Below, piece after piece: positions 9,883 to 20,405 of a stretch of DNA of 64,000 nucleotides. The position numbers and the translations under genes are program-made. The stretch is from contig NZ_NGNS01000013.1 in NCBI RefSeq assembly GCF_002165625.1, positions 57,658 to 121,657 on the forward strand, read 5' to 3'. The DNA is from Neiella marina (GTDB taxonomy: Bacteria > Pseudomonadota > Gammaproteobacteria > Enterobacterales > Neiellaceae). Under the pieces are notes generated by a model. That model was not told the DNA's origin. It worked only from the letters and a program-made list of their open reading frames with translations, and did no database searches. The stretch's first letter is position 1. Each line of letters opens with the position of its first letter.

Positions 9883-9974
9883 CAAGTAGCTCAAGATTAC
9901 TCCGGCCACAAAGAAACTTGGCCTCCATGGGAAGCCTATACTGCGTTCCGGCTCCCCTTAGCTAGACGTTAAAT
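9877..9974 (+). repeat. attC-like recombination site 1
   Basis: 98 bases between the two cassette-like genes. The left end ATTTAGC-AA-GTAGCTCAAG pairs with the right end CCCCTTAGCTAGAC-GTTAAAT: outer boxes ATTTAGC/GTTAAAT (one mismatch) and inner boxes sharing TAGCT. The left end also resembles the start of the Vibrio cholerae repeat (TAACAAACGCCTCAAG). GTTAAAT fits the R' consensus and the next ATG follows at 9978. Confidence 0.6.
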
Positions 9975-9977
9975 TCC

Positions 9978-10736
9978 ATGAATAAGCTTTCAGTACTGTT
10001 AATAATTGTATTTTTGGTAACTTGCGATAGCTCGATTCCGGAGCGGAAAGAAGTTGAAAGCTCTAGCGAATTTCTGGGCAAGACATTTGTAACGAAACTT
10101 CCTCTTGCCTACAAAATGAATTTACCTAGGTATGACAAGGTGTCTAGATATATCAGGCGAAATTCGACAACAATATTCGCTGATGAGGTTGACCGAACAA
10201 TAACGGGTATTCTCAGCGACTGCGGTAATTGTATGGGGGAGGATAGGATAACAACTCCTATCAGGATTAAGTATATCCCTGTCGGCACTAAGTTCACCGT
10301 GGTAGATGAATACCTGTATTACAGCTGGAGGATTAAAGGTCCGACGAATATTCATATTCTCATATTGAAAGATGATTCTGGCAACTTGTCGGAGGTGAGT
10401 GAACTTGCTTTTGAGCTAGATTTCGTGGATGAGCGTTTTATAGGCCGAACACTTATTAAAGAAGAGGTTTTTGCCTTAAAAAATATCTATGTACTGCAAG
10501 AAAATCAGAATTTAAAGTTAGCTTTTTGTATCGCACAATGGTTAGAGGAACCGGGTGATCTAAGTGATTTCGTATCTGATTTTCAACTAGGAAAAGAGAT
10601 GGCCTTTCGACCAGAAAGCTTAATTTGTAATAACGGCTATGAAATCACATTCAAGACTACCGAGGCCTATTTAACATCCATATATTACTTCCAAGATTGG
10701 GGGCTAATTGGAGAATGGAAAGAATTTAACAAGTAA
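9978..10736 (+). CDS. hypothetical secreted or lipid-anchored protein, cassette-borne
   Basis: 252 residues, family not recognised. The N-terminus is a hydrophobic export signal (about residues 4-15) ending in LVTC, a near-lipobox whose Thr at -1 is unusual, so it may be a lipoprotein or a simple secreted protein. The mature part is charged with no repeats. ATG follows the R' box of attC-like site 1 by 3 bases, and the TAA stop sits within attC-like site 2. Composition looks AT-rich relative to flanking genes. Confidence 0.65.
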   Translation: MNKLSVLLIIVFLVTCDSSIPERKEVESSSEFLGKTFVTKLPLAYKMNLPRYDKVSRYIRRNSTTIFADEVDRTITGILSDCGNCMGEDRITTPIRIKYIPVGTKFTVVDEYLYYSWRIKGPTNIHILILKDDSGNLSEVSELAFELDFVDERFIGRTLIKEEVFALKNIYVLQENQNLKLAFCIAQWLEEPGDLSDFVSDFQLGKEMAFRPESLICNNGYEITFKTTEAYLTSIYYFQDWGLIGEWKEFNK

Positions 10737-10785
10737 AGCCAGTAGGACGTGCTTATCGGCACAACTCTGCTTTGGGCGTTGATAT
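10724..10785 (+). repeat. attC-like recombination site 2 (short form)
   Basis: About 62 bases. Outer boxes ATTTAAC (10724-10730) and GTTGATAT (10778-10785) share the invariant AAC/GTT. Inner boxes AAAGCCAG (10735-10742) and CTGCTTT (10767-10773) pair except for one extra base on one arm, the asymmetry that orients attC folding. The centre has GTGC/GCAC. Size matches short attC sites of about 60 bases. Confidence 0.6.
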
Positions 10786-10893
10786 GATTCCCGCTACCAA
10801 TAGGCGCAGCTATTCCCCTACCGAACATTGATTTCCGGTATTAAACAATCTGAATAAGTGACCTTTGGCAAGTAGGTGTCGGCTGATGGCTGG

Positions 10894-11685
10894 TTAGTCG
10901 ATTCTTTTGGGGCGGAAGTAGCTTTGATTATCAAAAAAGCTCGCTTCCACCGGTTCTTGGTGCCAACCCGGTACGCCAAGAATCGGCAATGGTTTTAACT
11001 GGCGAGGCGATTCGAGCGTTGGCAGTTTCGCTGCTAGGAGCCTATCGGCTTCGGCGTATTGTTGGGTCTTAGTCAGTGACGAAAATGCTTGGTCCACATT
11101 GAGCACCAGCGCTTTGCCGCACCAACCAATGTGTGGAGTGAATGCCTGTTCGTAAAGCGCATGACCAATGACAAGGGGAACAATGCTCTGACCCCAACCT
11201 GAACGCCAATGCCAGAACAAGTCGTGCCATTGGTGTGCCGCTAGCGCATCACTCCATTTCGAGTCACTACAAAGCAGTAACACCCCGCATTCATCCAGCA
11301 AAGTCAGCGCATCACGCCGTTTAGTCCGCCGTTTGCCATAGCGACTGATATCCGTCACATGCAGTTGATTCATCACTTGCTTGCTCAACGGAAATTGACT
11401 CCAGATCACCGCATTAAAAAAGTCATGCCAGTTGTTTCGAGTCGGTACCGCATTGAAATCAGCGACGTAGCTTTCGTAGCTCAAGCCGGTTTGGTCAAAC
11501 GTGGTCTGAGCGATCAGATCGATGCCTGATAACTGCAACCGTTGAGCTAACAAGCAAGGCTCCGGCCAAGCGGCTAAGTCACGAGTCGCTTTTGCAGGGC
11601 TTGTCAGATTGGCAAAAAGTGGTGAATGACATTGCCAATCGGGATGCCAACGACATGCCGAGTTAGACAAGGTTGCGTCGCTCAT
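10894..11685 (-). CDS. DUF3025 domain protein
   Basis: 263 residues from the ATG at 11685, which overlaps the stop of the RlmJ-like gene as ATGA; a start at 11718 would lie deeper inside that gene. Conserved DUF3025 segments are visible: NWHDFFNAVIWSQFP, the basic KRRTKRRDALTLLDECG, and PLVIGHALYEQ. The family is widespread in proteobacteria with no known function. Coupling to the RlmJ-like gene suggests the two are made together. Confidence 0.85.
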   Translation of the reverse strand: MSDATLSNSACRWHPDWQCHSPLFANLTSPAKATRDLAAWPEPCLLAQRLQLSGIDLIAQTTFDQTGLSYESYVADFNAVPTRNNWHDFFNAVIWSQFPLSKQVMNQLHVTDISRYGKRRTKRRDALTLLDECGVLLLCSDSKWSDALAAHQWHDLFWHWRSGWGQSIVPLVIGHALYEQAFTPHIGWCGKALVLNVDQAFSSLTKTQQYAEADRLLAAKLPTLESPRQLKPLPILGVPGWHQEPVEASFFDNQSYFRPKRID

Positions 11686-12485
11686 ATGGAGGTAATGTCG
11701 AAATGTTTGGCTTGGCATTTCATGGTGTGAGCCATCCAGTCAATCACCCGCCGAGCCGCCCCCATGATCAGCGGATCAGCGCGGTAAAGCAGCTGACAGC
11801 CAAGCATGCCCGTGGTGTTCCAAGTGACCTCAGAGACGGTCAAATTCATGCTCACAGCTAATTTACGAATATCACGGTGGGATACATTACGACTGGATGT
11901 CAGGCTATCAGGCAAAGGCAGCCACATGAGCATATCCACTGGCAATGCCATCATTTGTGCCAGCGATTGCCAACTGGGGTAATCGGGGTGGCGGCGAGAG
12001 CGAATACCGGGCGGATCAATCAACACGAAATCGGCTTGCTCTAATAGCAAATCATTGACCTTCACTTCACTTTGGCCAACGTACTTAGCGTTCGGAAAAC
12101 TGTCTTTTAACGCATTGACACAAACTTCAGAGGTGTCCCAAAGCAACAATTGCGGTTTGAAGCCATGCTGAACGATCAACTGTTCAGCAAATTTTGATGA
12201 GCCGGGGTAGAAAGGTTCGGTTTGGGTCTTAGTGGCGCTGACGTGCTGGTGCCAATAACGCACCGAACTCAACGGCGGAATATTAATATCAAGCAATTTA
12301 GCGGCGCCTTTGCGCCAGCCTTTACTTTGCTCGATGGCATATTGCGGCCGGCCAGCAAAGGTGTCGGCATAACAGAAAAACTTTCCTTGATGCTTTTCTA
12401 ATTTTCCATCGAGCAGTTGGCAAAGCGTTAAGTGCTTAAACACATCGCCAAGATTCCCCGCTTTGGTTTTGTGTTCGTAGGCCAT
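11682..12485 (-). CDS. RlmJ-like methyltransferase family protein (divergent)
   Basis: 267 residues from ATG 12485, favoured over GTG 12491 because AAGAG lies 5 bases upstream of the ATG. Similar in layout to 23S rRNA m6A2030 methyltransferase RlmJ: N-terminal HKTKAGNLGDVFKHLTL (RlmJ has HxxxAGNxADVxKH), YPGSSKFAEQ, and LIDPPG. Genuine adenine-N6 enzymes end motif IV with an aromatic residue (DPPY/F); here it is Gly. Either a paralogue with altered chemistry or a diverged RlmJ. Confidence 0.75.
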   Translation of the reverse strand: MAYEHKTKAGNLGDVFKHLTLCQLLDGKLEKHQGKFFCYADTFAGRPQYAIEQSKGWRKGAAKLLDINIPPLSSVRYWHQHVSATKTQTEPFYPGSSKFAEQLIVQHGFKPQLLLWDTSEVCVNALKDSFPNAKYVGQSEVKVNDLLLEQADFVLIDPPGIRSRRHPDYPSWQSLAQMMALPVDMLMWLPLPDSLTSSRNVSHRDIRKLAVSMNLTVSEVTWNTTGMLGCQLLYRADPLIMGAARRVIDWMAHTMKCQAKHFDITSI

Positions 12486-12599
12486 TGTCACTCTTTTTTC
12501 TGTCGCAATGGCGGCAAAGATAACAAGTCTGATTGGTCAAAACCAGATCCAATGCTATGGTGCAAACCAATGAGGTTCGCAACAATCTGAAAGGTATTC

Positions 12600-14237
12600 A
12601 TGGAGTCAGCTCTTTTAGATATCGCTTTTGCCCTTGGTTTAGGGATGATGGCCACTCGATTTGGACTACCACCATTGGTGGGATTCTTGATCGCCGGATT
12701 TGCTCTTCACTTAGTTGGCGTTGAAGCCACCGAAGAAATAGGCATTTTGGCCGACCTCGGCGTGACCTTGCTGTTGTTCACCATCGGCCTCAAACTCAAC
12801 GTCAAATCACTTGCAGCGAAGCCCTTCTGGGGCAGTGCACTGCTACAAATGACGGCGTCGGTAGCATTGTTCACCCCCATGCTCATGATGTTCGGGCTCT
12901 TTGTGCCGCTGCCGCTATTTGAACAACTGGACTGGCAAACTGCGGCATTACTTGGCTTTGGTTTGAGCTTTTCAAGTACCGTGTTCGTAATCAAAATTCT
13001 GCAAGAGAAGGGCGAAGGCCAAAGCCTTTACGGGCAACTGGCCATTGCCATTTTGATTATTCAAGACATCTTTGCCGTGGTTTTCTTAACCATATCGAAA
13101 GGTGTCATGCCCAGCATGTGGGCCTTTGCCTTGTTGCTCATTCCGCTATTCAGGCCGGTTTGGTTTGGTCTGATGAAGCGTGCCGGTCACGGTGAACTAC
13201 TGGTTTTGTTTGGCCTATTTATGGCCTTTGGTATGGGCTACGGGCTGTTTACCATGGTTGGTATCAAAGGCGATCTTGGTGCCTTGCTCATGGGGATCAT
13301 GCTGGCACCGAGTAAGAAATCAGATGAGCTGATGAAGTCTCTTTACAGCATGAAAGAACTGTTCCTCATCGTGTTCTTTTTGGAAATTGGCATGCGCCAA
13401 TTCCCAGGTTCAGATGCCATCGCTGTGGCGCTGATCTTGTTGCTCCTGTTGCCCATCAAGTCGCTCATTTATGCCGCCGCAATCCGCTGTTTCAACATGC
13501 GCATTCGAACGACATTAATGGCTTCGGCTTCGTTAACTAACTTCAGTGAATTCGGTCTAATTGTCTGTGCTATTGCGGTAAACGCTGGTTGGTTATCTCA
13601 AGACTGGCTGACAACGGTGGCGCTAGCGCTGGCGCTAAGTTTCATTCTTTCTGCGCCGCTTAATCAGCAAGTCAGCAAGCTCTATGTCAACCTAAGGCCG
13701 AAGCTCGGCTGGCTTCAACCAAGACAACTGAATGATTTAGATCGACCGATTGCTCTTGGCAATACACAGTTTTTGGTGGTCGGTATGGGCCGCATTGGCA
13801 CCGGTACTTACGAGTATTTAAATGCCCATATTGGCGGCACCGTGACCGGTGTTGATAGTGATTCTTCGCGTGTTGGTCACCATGAGCGTCAGCATCGCAA
13901 TATCATTCATGCAGATGCGACTGACCCGGATTTTTGGCACAAAGTTGAATTATCAGGATCTCTTCGAGGTATTTTCCTGGCGATGCCGGAGCATACCGGT
14001 AACTACTATGCCGCCAAGCAACTATCAAAGACCGACTATTCTGGCGATGTTGCCGCTGTGGTCCGTTACTTTGACGAAGAGAAACAAATGGCACAACTCG
14101 GAGTCACCAGCGTGTTCAACGTATACCGAGAAGCGGGTAAAGGTTTTGCCCAAGATAGTTGTGAGCGCCTTGGCTTCATTGAACAGCAAACGACTCATTT
14201 TGAAGATGCTGAGGCAACTGCCATGGAAAAAAGTTAA
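12600..14237 (+). CDS. KefB/YbaL-type cation:proton antiporter with TrkA-N domain
   Basis: 545 residues. The first ~375 form the CPA2 antiporter domain with about a dozen membrane segments (start LDIAFALGLGMMATRFGLPPLVGFLIAG; LADLGVTLLLFTIGLKL). Residues from about 388 form a TrkA-N nucleotide-binding domain with GMGRIG and a following acidic VDSD. Such proteins extrude K+ or Na+ for protons under dinucleotide or glutathione control. AAGG lies 5-6 bases before the ATG. No kefG-like ancillary subunit is adjacent. Confidence 0.9.
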   Translation: MESALLDIAFALGLGMMATRFGLPPLVGFLIAGFALHLVGVEATEEIGILADLGVTLLLFTIGLKLNVKSLAAKPFWGSALLQMTASVALFTPMLMMFGLFVPLPLFEQLDWQTAALLGFGLSFSSTVFVIKILQEKGEGQSLYGQLAIAILIIQDIFAVVFLTISKGVMPSMWAFALLLIPLFRPVWFGLMKRAGHGELLVLFGLFMAFGMGYGLFTMVGIKGDLGALLMGIMLAPSKKSDELMKSLYSMKELFLIVFFLEIGMRQFPGSDAIAVALILLLLLPIKSLIYAAAIRCFNMRIRTTLMASASLTNFSEFGLIVCAIAVNAGWLSQDWLTTVALALALSFILSAPLNQQVSKLYVNLRPKLGWLQPRQLNDLDRPIALGNTQFLVVGMGRIGTGTYEYLNAHIGGTVTGVDSDSSRVGHHERQHRNIIHADATDPDFWHKVELSGSLRGIFLAMPEHTGNYYAAKQLSKTDYSGDVAAVVRYFDEEKQMAQLGVTSVFNVYREAGKGFAQDSCERLGFIEQQTTHFEDAEATAMEKS

Positions 14238-14442
14238 TAATAGGCAATCGGTGATACACTTCAGTTAAAAATGCAGCAAAATTATCAATGAGTTGTTGCA
14301 AATCTAAACAATAAAAACTAAACCTCATAGCATTGCTTTTGGTTTTGTATTGGCATGGCAAGAGATATTTTTCTAATTAATCTTGTTGGTGTTAGACTTA
14401 CCGGCACAGTGATTTAGGCAACCATGATAGGAGCCAGAAAAC

Positions 14443-14952
14443 ATGGGTTTTTTCAATAAACTGAAAAAACTGGTTAGCGATGAAGCCGACGCAACCAATG
14501 GTATTGAAATTTATGCTCCAGTGAGCGGCGAAATCGTCAATATTGAAGACGTGCCTGACGTTGTATTTGCTGAAAAAATAGTAGGTGATGGCATCGCTAT
14601 TCACCCAACTGGCAACCGCATGGTGGCTCCTTGTGATGGCACAATTCGCAAAATTTTCGAAACCAACCACGCCTTTAGTATTGAGTCAAACAGCGGTATC
14701 GAGCTGTTTGTTCACTTTGGCGTCGATACTGTTGAGCTTAAAGGTGAAGGGTTCAAGCGTATTGCGCAAGAAGGCCAGAAAGTAAAAACCGGAGACGTCG
14801 TCATCGAATTTGACTTACCGCTGCTAGAAGCCAAATCAAAATCAGTGTTAACCCCAGTGGTGATTTCCAACATGGATGAAATCAAGCAGCTGGATAAACA
14901 CTCCGGCAAAGTATCGTTGGCCGAGAGTGTGGTTCTGACGTTGCGTAAATAA
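14443..14952 (+). CDS. crr: PTS glucose-type EIIA component
   Basis: 169 residues, the length of E. coli Crr. It accepts phosphate from HPr and passes it to sugar permeases, and in enterics regulates adenylate cyclase and non-PTS permeases. The two active-site histidines are present: His76 (TNHAFSI) and phosphorylatable His91 (LFVHFGVDT). ptsH and ptsI are not next to it, unlike the usual ptsHI-crr operon. A terminator follows directly, so it is a single-gene unit. Confidence 0.96.
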   Translation: MGFFNKLKKLVSDEADATNGIEIYAPVSGEIVNIEDVPDVVFAEKIVGDGIAIHPTGNRMVAPCDGTIRKIFETNHAFSIESNSGIELFVHFGVDTVELKGEGFKRIAQEGQKVKTGDVVIEFDLPLLEAKSKSVLTPVVISNMDEIKQLDKHSGKVSLAESVVLTLRK

Positions 14953-14975
14953 GCCCTTGCTAAAGCATCATCATC

Positions 14976-15003
14976 AAGCCTCCATTGTTGGAGGCTTTTT
15001 TGT
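14976..15003 (+). terminator. crr rho-independent terminator
   Basis: Perfect stem AAGCCTCC/GGAGGCTT with a 6-base loop followed by a T-run, 24 bases after the crr stop. Confidence 0.92.
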
Positions 15004-15080
15004 ATTTTGAAAAATCGGTTCGAGAGTGAGCAGCAACGGCGCTGCCACAAACCAATCAACGTTGCCATCTGTTGTCGTAA

Positions 15081-15229
15081 AACAGACATCGCTAGTGCAT
15101 CACTGTCGCTTGTTCGGTGATGTCTGTTAGCTTGCCTATCTGACGCAGTGCGGCTTTCACTGCACTGCCCCCAAAGCAAAGGCTTGGTGTTATTTTTGCA
15201 AAGCTGTAATTATTACTTGCTGGCTTTGC
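15081..15229 (+). promoter_or_regulatory. hairpin-rich leader upstream of modABC
   Basis: Three perfect inverted repeats lie in the 200 bases before modA. AACAGACATC/GATGTCTGTT (15081-15090, 15119-15128), with CATCAC/GTGATG inside as a competing stem; GCAGTGC/GCACTGC (15145-15151, 15162-15168); and GCAAAGC/GCTTTGC (15198-15204, 15223-15229). Molybdate operons can carry the Moco RNA motif or ModE sites. I cannot match either consensus by eye, so only the structured leader is claimed. Confidence 0.4.
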
Positions 15230-15284
15230 GCCACAGTTCTGGCACTCTTAGTTAAGTCAGCTTTCAAATAAGGATTACTCGTCG

Positions 15285-16061
15285 TTGAAAACAGTGACAA
15301 CCTTGCTCCGTCGTTTGCCATTCGCAGTGATCTTGACCCTCGTAGTAACAGCCACCGCTCAAAGTGGCGAAGTTCGAGTTGCTGTCGCATCTAATTTTTA
15401 TCGACCAATGCAAGCACTGGCCAATGACTTTGAGCAACGCAGCGGCCACCAAGTATCGTTGTCCGCTGGCTCGACCGGTAAGTTGTATGCGCAAATTATC
15501 AATGGCGCTCCTTTTGATGTCTTCGTGGCTGCCGATCAGGCAAGACCGCAAGCCTTGATAGAACAAGATTTAGCAACAGCCGATTCACTAATGACGGTCG
15601 CCATTGGGCAACTGGCATTGTGGTCAGCCGATGCCAAGTTAATTACAGGGCAACAACAGCTGCAGCCCAATTCAACAATCAAGCGACTGGCCATCGCCAA
15701 TCCCAAATCGGCCCCGTACGGCGCCGCGGCAATCGCAGTGATGGAACAGCTCGGCGTGGCGCAATACTGGTTGCCACGCTTGGTTCAGGGGCAGAACATC
15801 AGTCATACCTACCAATACGTCAGTAGTGGTAATGCCACCGCAGGGTTTGTTGCGGTATCACAGGTGTACCAGCAAGGTCGACTCATCGCTGGCTCTGCTT
15901 GGTTGGTCCCAAGTTCACTGCATCCAGCATTGAAGCAAGATGCCGTGTTGCTCCAATCAGCAACGACAAATCAAGCAGCACAAGCGCTTATCGAATACTT
16001 GCGTTCAAATGCCGCCAAAACAATCATTCAATCGTTTGGTTACCGGACACAAAGCCAATGA
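15285..16061 (+). CDS. modA: molybdate ABC transporter substrate-binding protein
   Basis: 258 residues with a TTG start (AAGGA 12 bases upstream). A signal peptide (about residues 1-27) exports it to the periplasm, where it would bind molybdate or tungstate for ModBC. Typical ModA segments: VRVAVASNFYRPMQALANDFE, SAGSTGKLYAQIINGAPFDVFVAAD, and GNATAGFVAVSQV near the end. It is first in a modABC operon; the 104-base gap to modB is longer than usual. Confidence 0.94.
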   Translation: MKTVTTLLRRLPFAVILTLVVTATAQSGEVRVAVASNFYRPMQALANDFEQRSGHQVSLSAGSTGKLYAQIINGAPFDVFVAADQARPQALIEQDLATADSLMTVAIGQLALWSADAKLITGQQQLQPNSTIKRLAIANPKSAPYGAAAIAVMEQLGVAQYWLPRLVQGQNISHTYQYVSSGNATAGFVAVSQVYQQGRLIAGSAWLVPSSLHPALKQDAVLLQSATTNQAAQALIEYLRSNAAKTIIQSFGYRTQSQ

Positions 16062-16165
16062 TTTGATAGGCTTAAGTCAACGACTATGACAATCACAAAG
16101 GCCATATCACTGATGGATACCAGCGACCAAGCATGGCCACAGCGGCATAGGCAAGAGGAACGTCC

Positions 16166-16846
16166 ATGAGCGGTGTTGACTTGACTGTGGTTTGGCTGAC
16201 ACTGAAGTTAGCCTCAGTGGTCACACTATTGCTACTGGTTATTGCCACCCCAGTGGCTTGGTGGCTATCGCAGACTCAATCCAAGTTGAAGCCGGCTGTT
16301 AGTGCCATCTTTGCCATTCCGCTAGTGCTACCACCAACGGTATTGGGCTTTTATTTGTTACTACTGTTGGGCCCCAACGGCCCTGCAGGGCAGCTATCGG
16401 CGGGGCTAGGCCTTGGCACCTTGCCGTTCAGCTTTGCCGGTATCGCCATTGCATGTGCCGTTCATTCATTGCCATTCGTTGTACAACCCCTGCAAAACGC
16501 ATTTGAGGCTATTGGCAAGCGGCCGCTTGAAGTGGCTGCAACACTCAGGGCATCCCCTTGGGACACTTTTTGGCATGTTGTCGTGCCAATGGCTAGACCC
16601 GGATTTTTCACCGCCATTGTGATGGGTTTTTGTCATTCAATTGGCGAGTTCGGCGTGGTGTTAATGATTGGCGGTAATATTCCCGGCGAAACAAGAGTGC
16701 TGTCAGTTGAAATCTACAATCATGTCGAAGCCATGGAATACAGTCAGGCCCATTGGCTCGCCGGCGGCATGGTGGCATTCTCGTTCGTGGCATTATTGGC
16801 AATCTACATCATCAACCACAGGGCAAACCGGCGAGGTACACTGTAG
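16166..16846 (+). CDS. modB: molybdate ABC transporter permease
   Basis: 226 residues, about five membrane segments. The ABC permease EAA loop is visible (EVAATLRASPWDTFWHVVVPMARPGFFTAIVMGF), which docks on the ATPase ModC. PLVLPPTVLGFYLLLLLG is characteristic of ModB. Its TAG stop shares one base with the GTG start of modC, so the two are translationally coupled. Confidence 0.96.
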   Translation: MSGVDLTVVWLTLKLASVVTLLLLVIATPVAWWLSQTQSKLKPAVSAIFAIPLVLPPTVLGFYLLLLLGPNGPAGQLSAGLGLGTLPFSFAGIAIACAVHSLPFVVQPLQNAFEAIGKRPLEVAATLRASPWDTFWHVVVPMARPGFFTAIVMGFCHSIGEFGVVLMIGGNIPGETRVLSVEIYNHVEAMEYSQAHWLAGGMVAFSFVALLAIYIINHRANRRGTL

Positions 16847-17919
16847 TGGCGATAGTGGCAAAGTTTCGCGTTGAACGCGAAGGCTTCACTCTGGATATGG
16901 CGCTCAACTTGCCGGCGACGGGGATTACTGCGCTTTATGGCGCATCAGGTTCGGGCAAAACCACTTGCTTACGCGCTATCGCGGGACTCGAACGTCTGCC
17001 GAATAGTTTCTTTCAAATTGGTACTGAGGTTTGGCAAGACGAGTCCAATGGTATTTTTGTGCCCCCTCATCAACGCCAAATCGGTTACGTGTTTCAGGAA
17101 GCAAGTTTGTTTCCCCATCTCGACGTTGCTGCCAACCTACAATTTGGCCAAAAGCGAATCGCAGCGGCAGAGCGGCAGGTGTCTGAATCCCATATCATTG
17201 AATTATTGGGCTTGAAACCACTACTAAAACGTTCGCCTGCGGCCTTATCCGGCGGGGAAAGGCAACGCGTCGCAATTGCCCGAGCATTACTGACTTCGCC
17301 GCAATTGCTGCTAATGGATGAACCGTTATCAGCGCTGGATCGGGCCCTCAAACAAGAAATACTACCCTACCTTGAACGACTCCATCAGGAGTTGGCTATT
17401 CCTGTCATCTATGTCAGCCATGCTGCTGATGAAGTCACTCGCTTGGCGGATCACTTGGTATTGATTGATGGCGGCGAAGTCAAAGCAGCAGGACCAATCA
17501 AACAAGTACTGCTCGATCATCAGCATGCCGAATTGTTCAATGATGGCGCCAGCTCCGTCATTGAGGGCCAGATCAGCGGCCATTTGGAGCACTATGCCAG
17601 CGAGCTTCGCTTTGGTCGTTTTGCCCTGCGATTGAGTCAGCAAGATCATCCAGTGGGTCAACAGCTACGCTGCCGCGTGTTTGCCTCCGATGTCAGTGTT
17701 TGCCTCACGCAACCCCATGACACCAGTATTAGTAATATCTTTCCTGCCAAAGTGAGTAGTGTCGGCGATGGCAGAAGGCCGGGTGAAAAACTAGTGACAT
17801 TACAACTCGATCAACAACAACACCTGTTGGCACAACTATCGAGCCACTCGGTGGAACGACTACAAATACACCCTGGCCATCATGTCTGGGCACAGGTCAA
17901 ATCTGTTGCGGTGCTCTAA
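16846..17919 (+). CDS. modC: molybdate ABC transporter ATP-binding protein
   Basis: 357 residues from GTG 16846, which overlaps the modB stop by one base; the upstream ATG at 16753 lies inside modB and would add an unrelated tail. Walker A GASGSGKTT, signature LSGGERQRVAIARALL, Walker B LLMDEPLSALD and the switch His (VIYVSHAADE) are all present. The C-terminal ~70 residues form a Mop/TOBE molybdate-binding domain, as in E. coli ModC (352 residues). Confidence 0.95.
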   Translation: MAIVAKFRVEREGFTLDMALNLPATGITALYGASGSGKTTCLRAIAGLERLPNSFFQIGTEVWQDESNGIFVPPHQRQIGYVFQEASLFPHLDVAANLQFGQKRIAAAERQVSESHIIELLGLKPLLKRSPAALSGGERQRVAIARALLTSPQLLLMDEPLSALDRALKQEILPYLERLHQELAIPVIYVSHAADEVTRLADHLVLIDGGEVKAAGPIKQVLLDHQHAELFNDGASSVIEGQISGHLEHYASELRFGRFALRLSQQDHPVGQQLRCRVFASDVSVCLTQPHDTSISNIFPAKVSSVGDGRRPGEKLVTLQLDQQQHLLAQLSSHSVERLQIHPGHHVWAQVKSVAVL

Positions 17920-18050
17920 GTGGCAGCGGTCCAGCGGAGTCATCAGGTGCATGTTCATGCGAGCTGAGTGAATCATTAGTCAATCAACTCCTGCCTGTCG
18001 AAAAGATTGTGATATTCTTGGCCCAATTTTGATTGCGCCATAGGGATCAC

Positions 18051-18407
18051 ATGTCAACTCATCACGCCACTGTTTACGGTATATCCAACTGCGATACGGT
18101 TCGCAAAGCTCGCAAGTGGCTCGAAAAAAACGCTATCGACTTCAATTTTCAAGATGTTCGCGAACAACCGCTAGCACAGTCGCAATTGGCTGAGTGGGCG
18201 AGTCAAGTTGGCTGGGAAGTACTGTTTAACAAACGTTCTACCAGTTATCGAGGGCTTAGCGATGAACAAAAACAAAACCTTGATGAAGCGTCGGCCGTTG
18301 CCTTAATTCTTGAACAACCGACATTAATGAAACGCCCGGTATTGATCACTGGTGACACAATAATCGTTGGCTTTAATGACAAACTTTACAGCCCATTGCT
18401 GCCATAA
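18051..18407 (+). CDS. yffB: ArsC/Spx-family thioredoxin-fold protein (YffB type)
   Basis: 118 residues from ATG 18051 (AGGG 4-8 bases upstream). The N-terminal TVYGISNCDTVRKARKWL, with a single Cys14, is the YffB form of the arsenate-reductase-like fold. RPVLITGDTIIVGFNDKLY closes the protein. It precedes dapE by 12 bases, the same arrangement as yffB-dapE in E. coli. YffB relatives bind glutathione; no arsenate role is established. Confidence 0.88.
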   Translation: MSTHHATVYGISNCDTVRKARKWLEKNAIDFNFQDVREQPLAQSQLAEWASQVGWEVLFNKRSTSYRGLSDEQKQNLDEASAVALILEQPTLMKRPVLITGDTIIVGFNDKLYSPLLP

Positions 18408-18419
18408 GGAAACTAGTGA

Positions 18420-20227
<1,808 letters not shown>

Positions 20228-20231
20228 GGAC

Positions 20232-20405
20232 ATGGGCACAGAGTTATCTGGTTGGAGTATTGCGGTCATCATCTTGCTGGTGTTGGGCGTGATTGTCAGC
20301 AATCTAATGGTATTAAAGTATTCGGCCAAAATGAAATGGCCCAAGCGAGAGGACCTTGTCGATCCCATGGCTCGGGCCAAATATAACAGCGAAAAAGACG
20401 ATTAG
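20232..20405 (+). CDS. DUF2897 small membrane protein (YpfN-like)
   Basis: 57 residues: one N-terminal membrane helix (SIAVIILLVLGVIVSNLMVL) and a charged tail containing KWPKREDLVDP, as in the DUF2897/YpfN family that follows dapE in many gammaproteobacteria. AAGGA lies 2-6 bases before the ATG. It is probably the last gene of the dapE operon; its final 4 bases overlap the convergent bamC end. Function unknown. Confidence 0.82.
   Translation: MGTELSGWSIAVIILLVLGVIVSNLMVLKYSAKMKWPKREDLVDPMARAKYNSEKDD

Noticed and set aside
16753..16845. Upstream ATG start for modC
   Set aside because: It lies inside modB in another frame and adds a basic, unrelated extension; GTG 16846 gives the normal ModC length and a one-base overlap.
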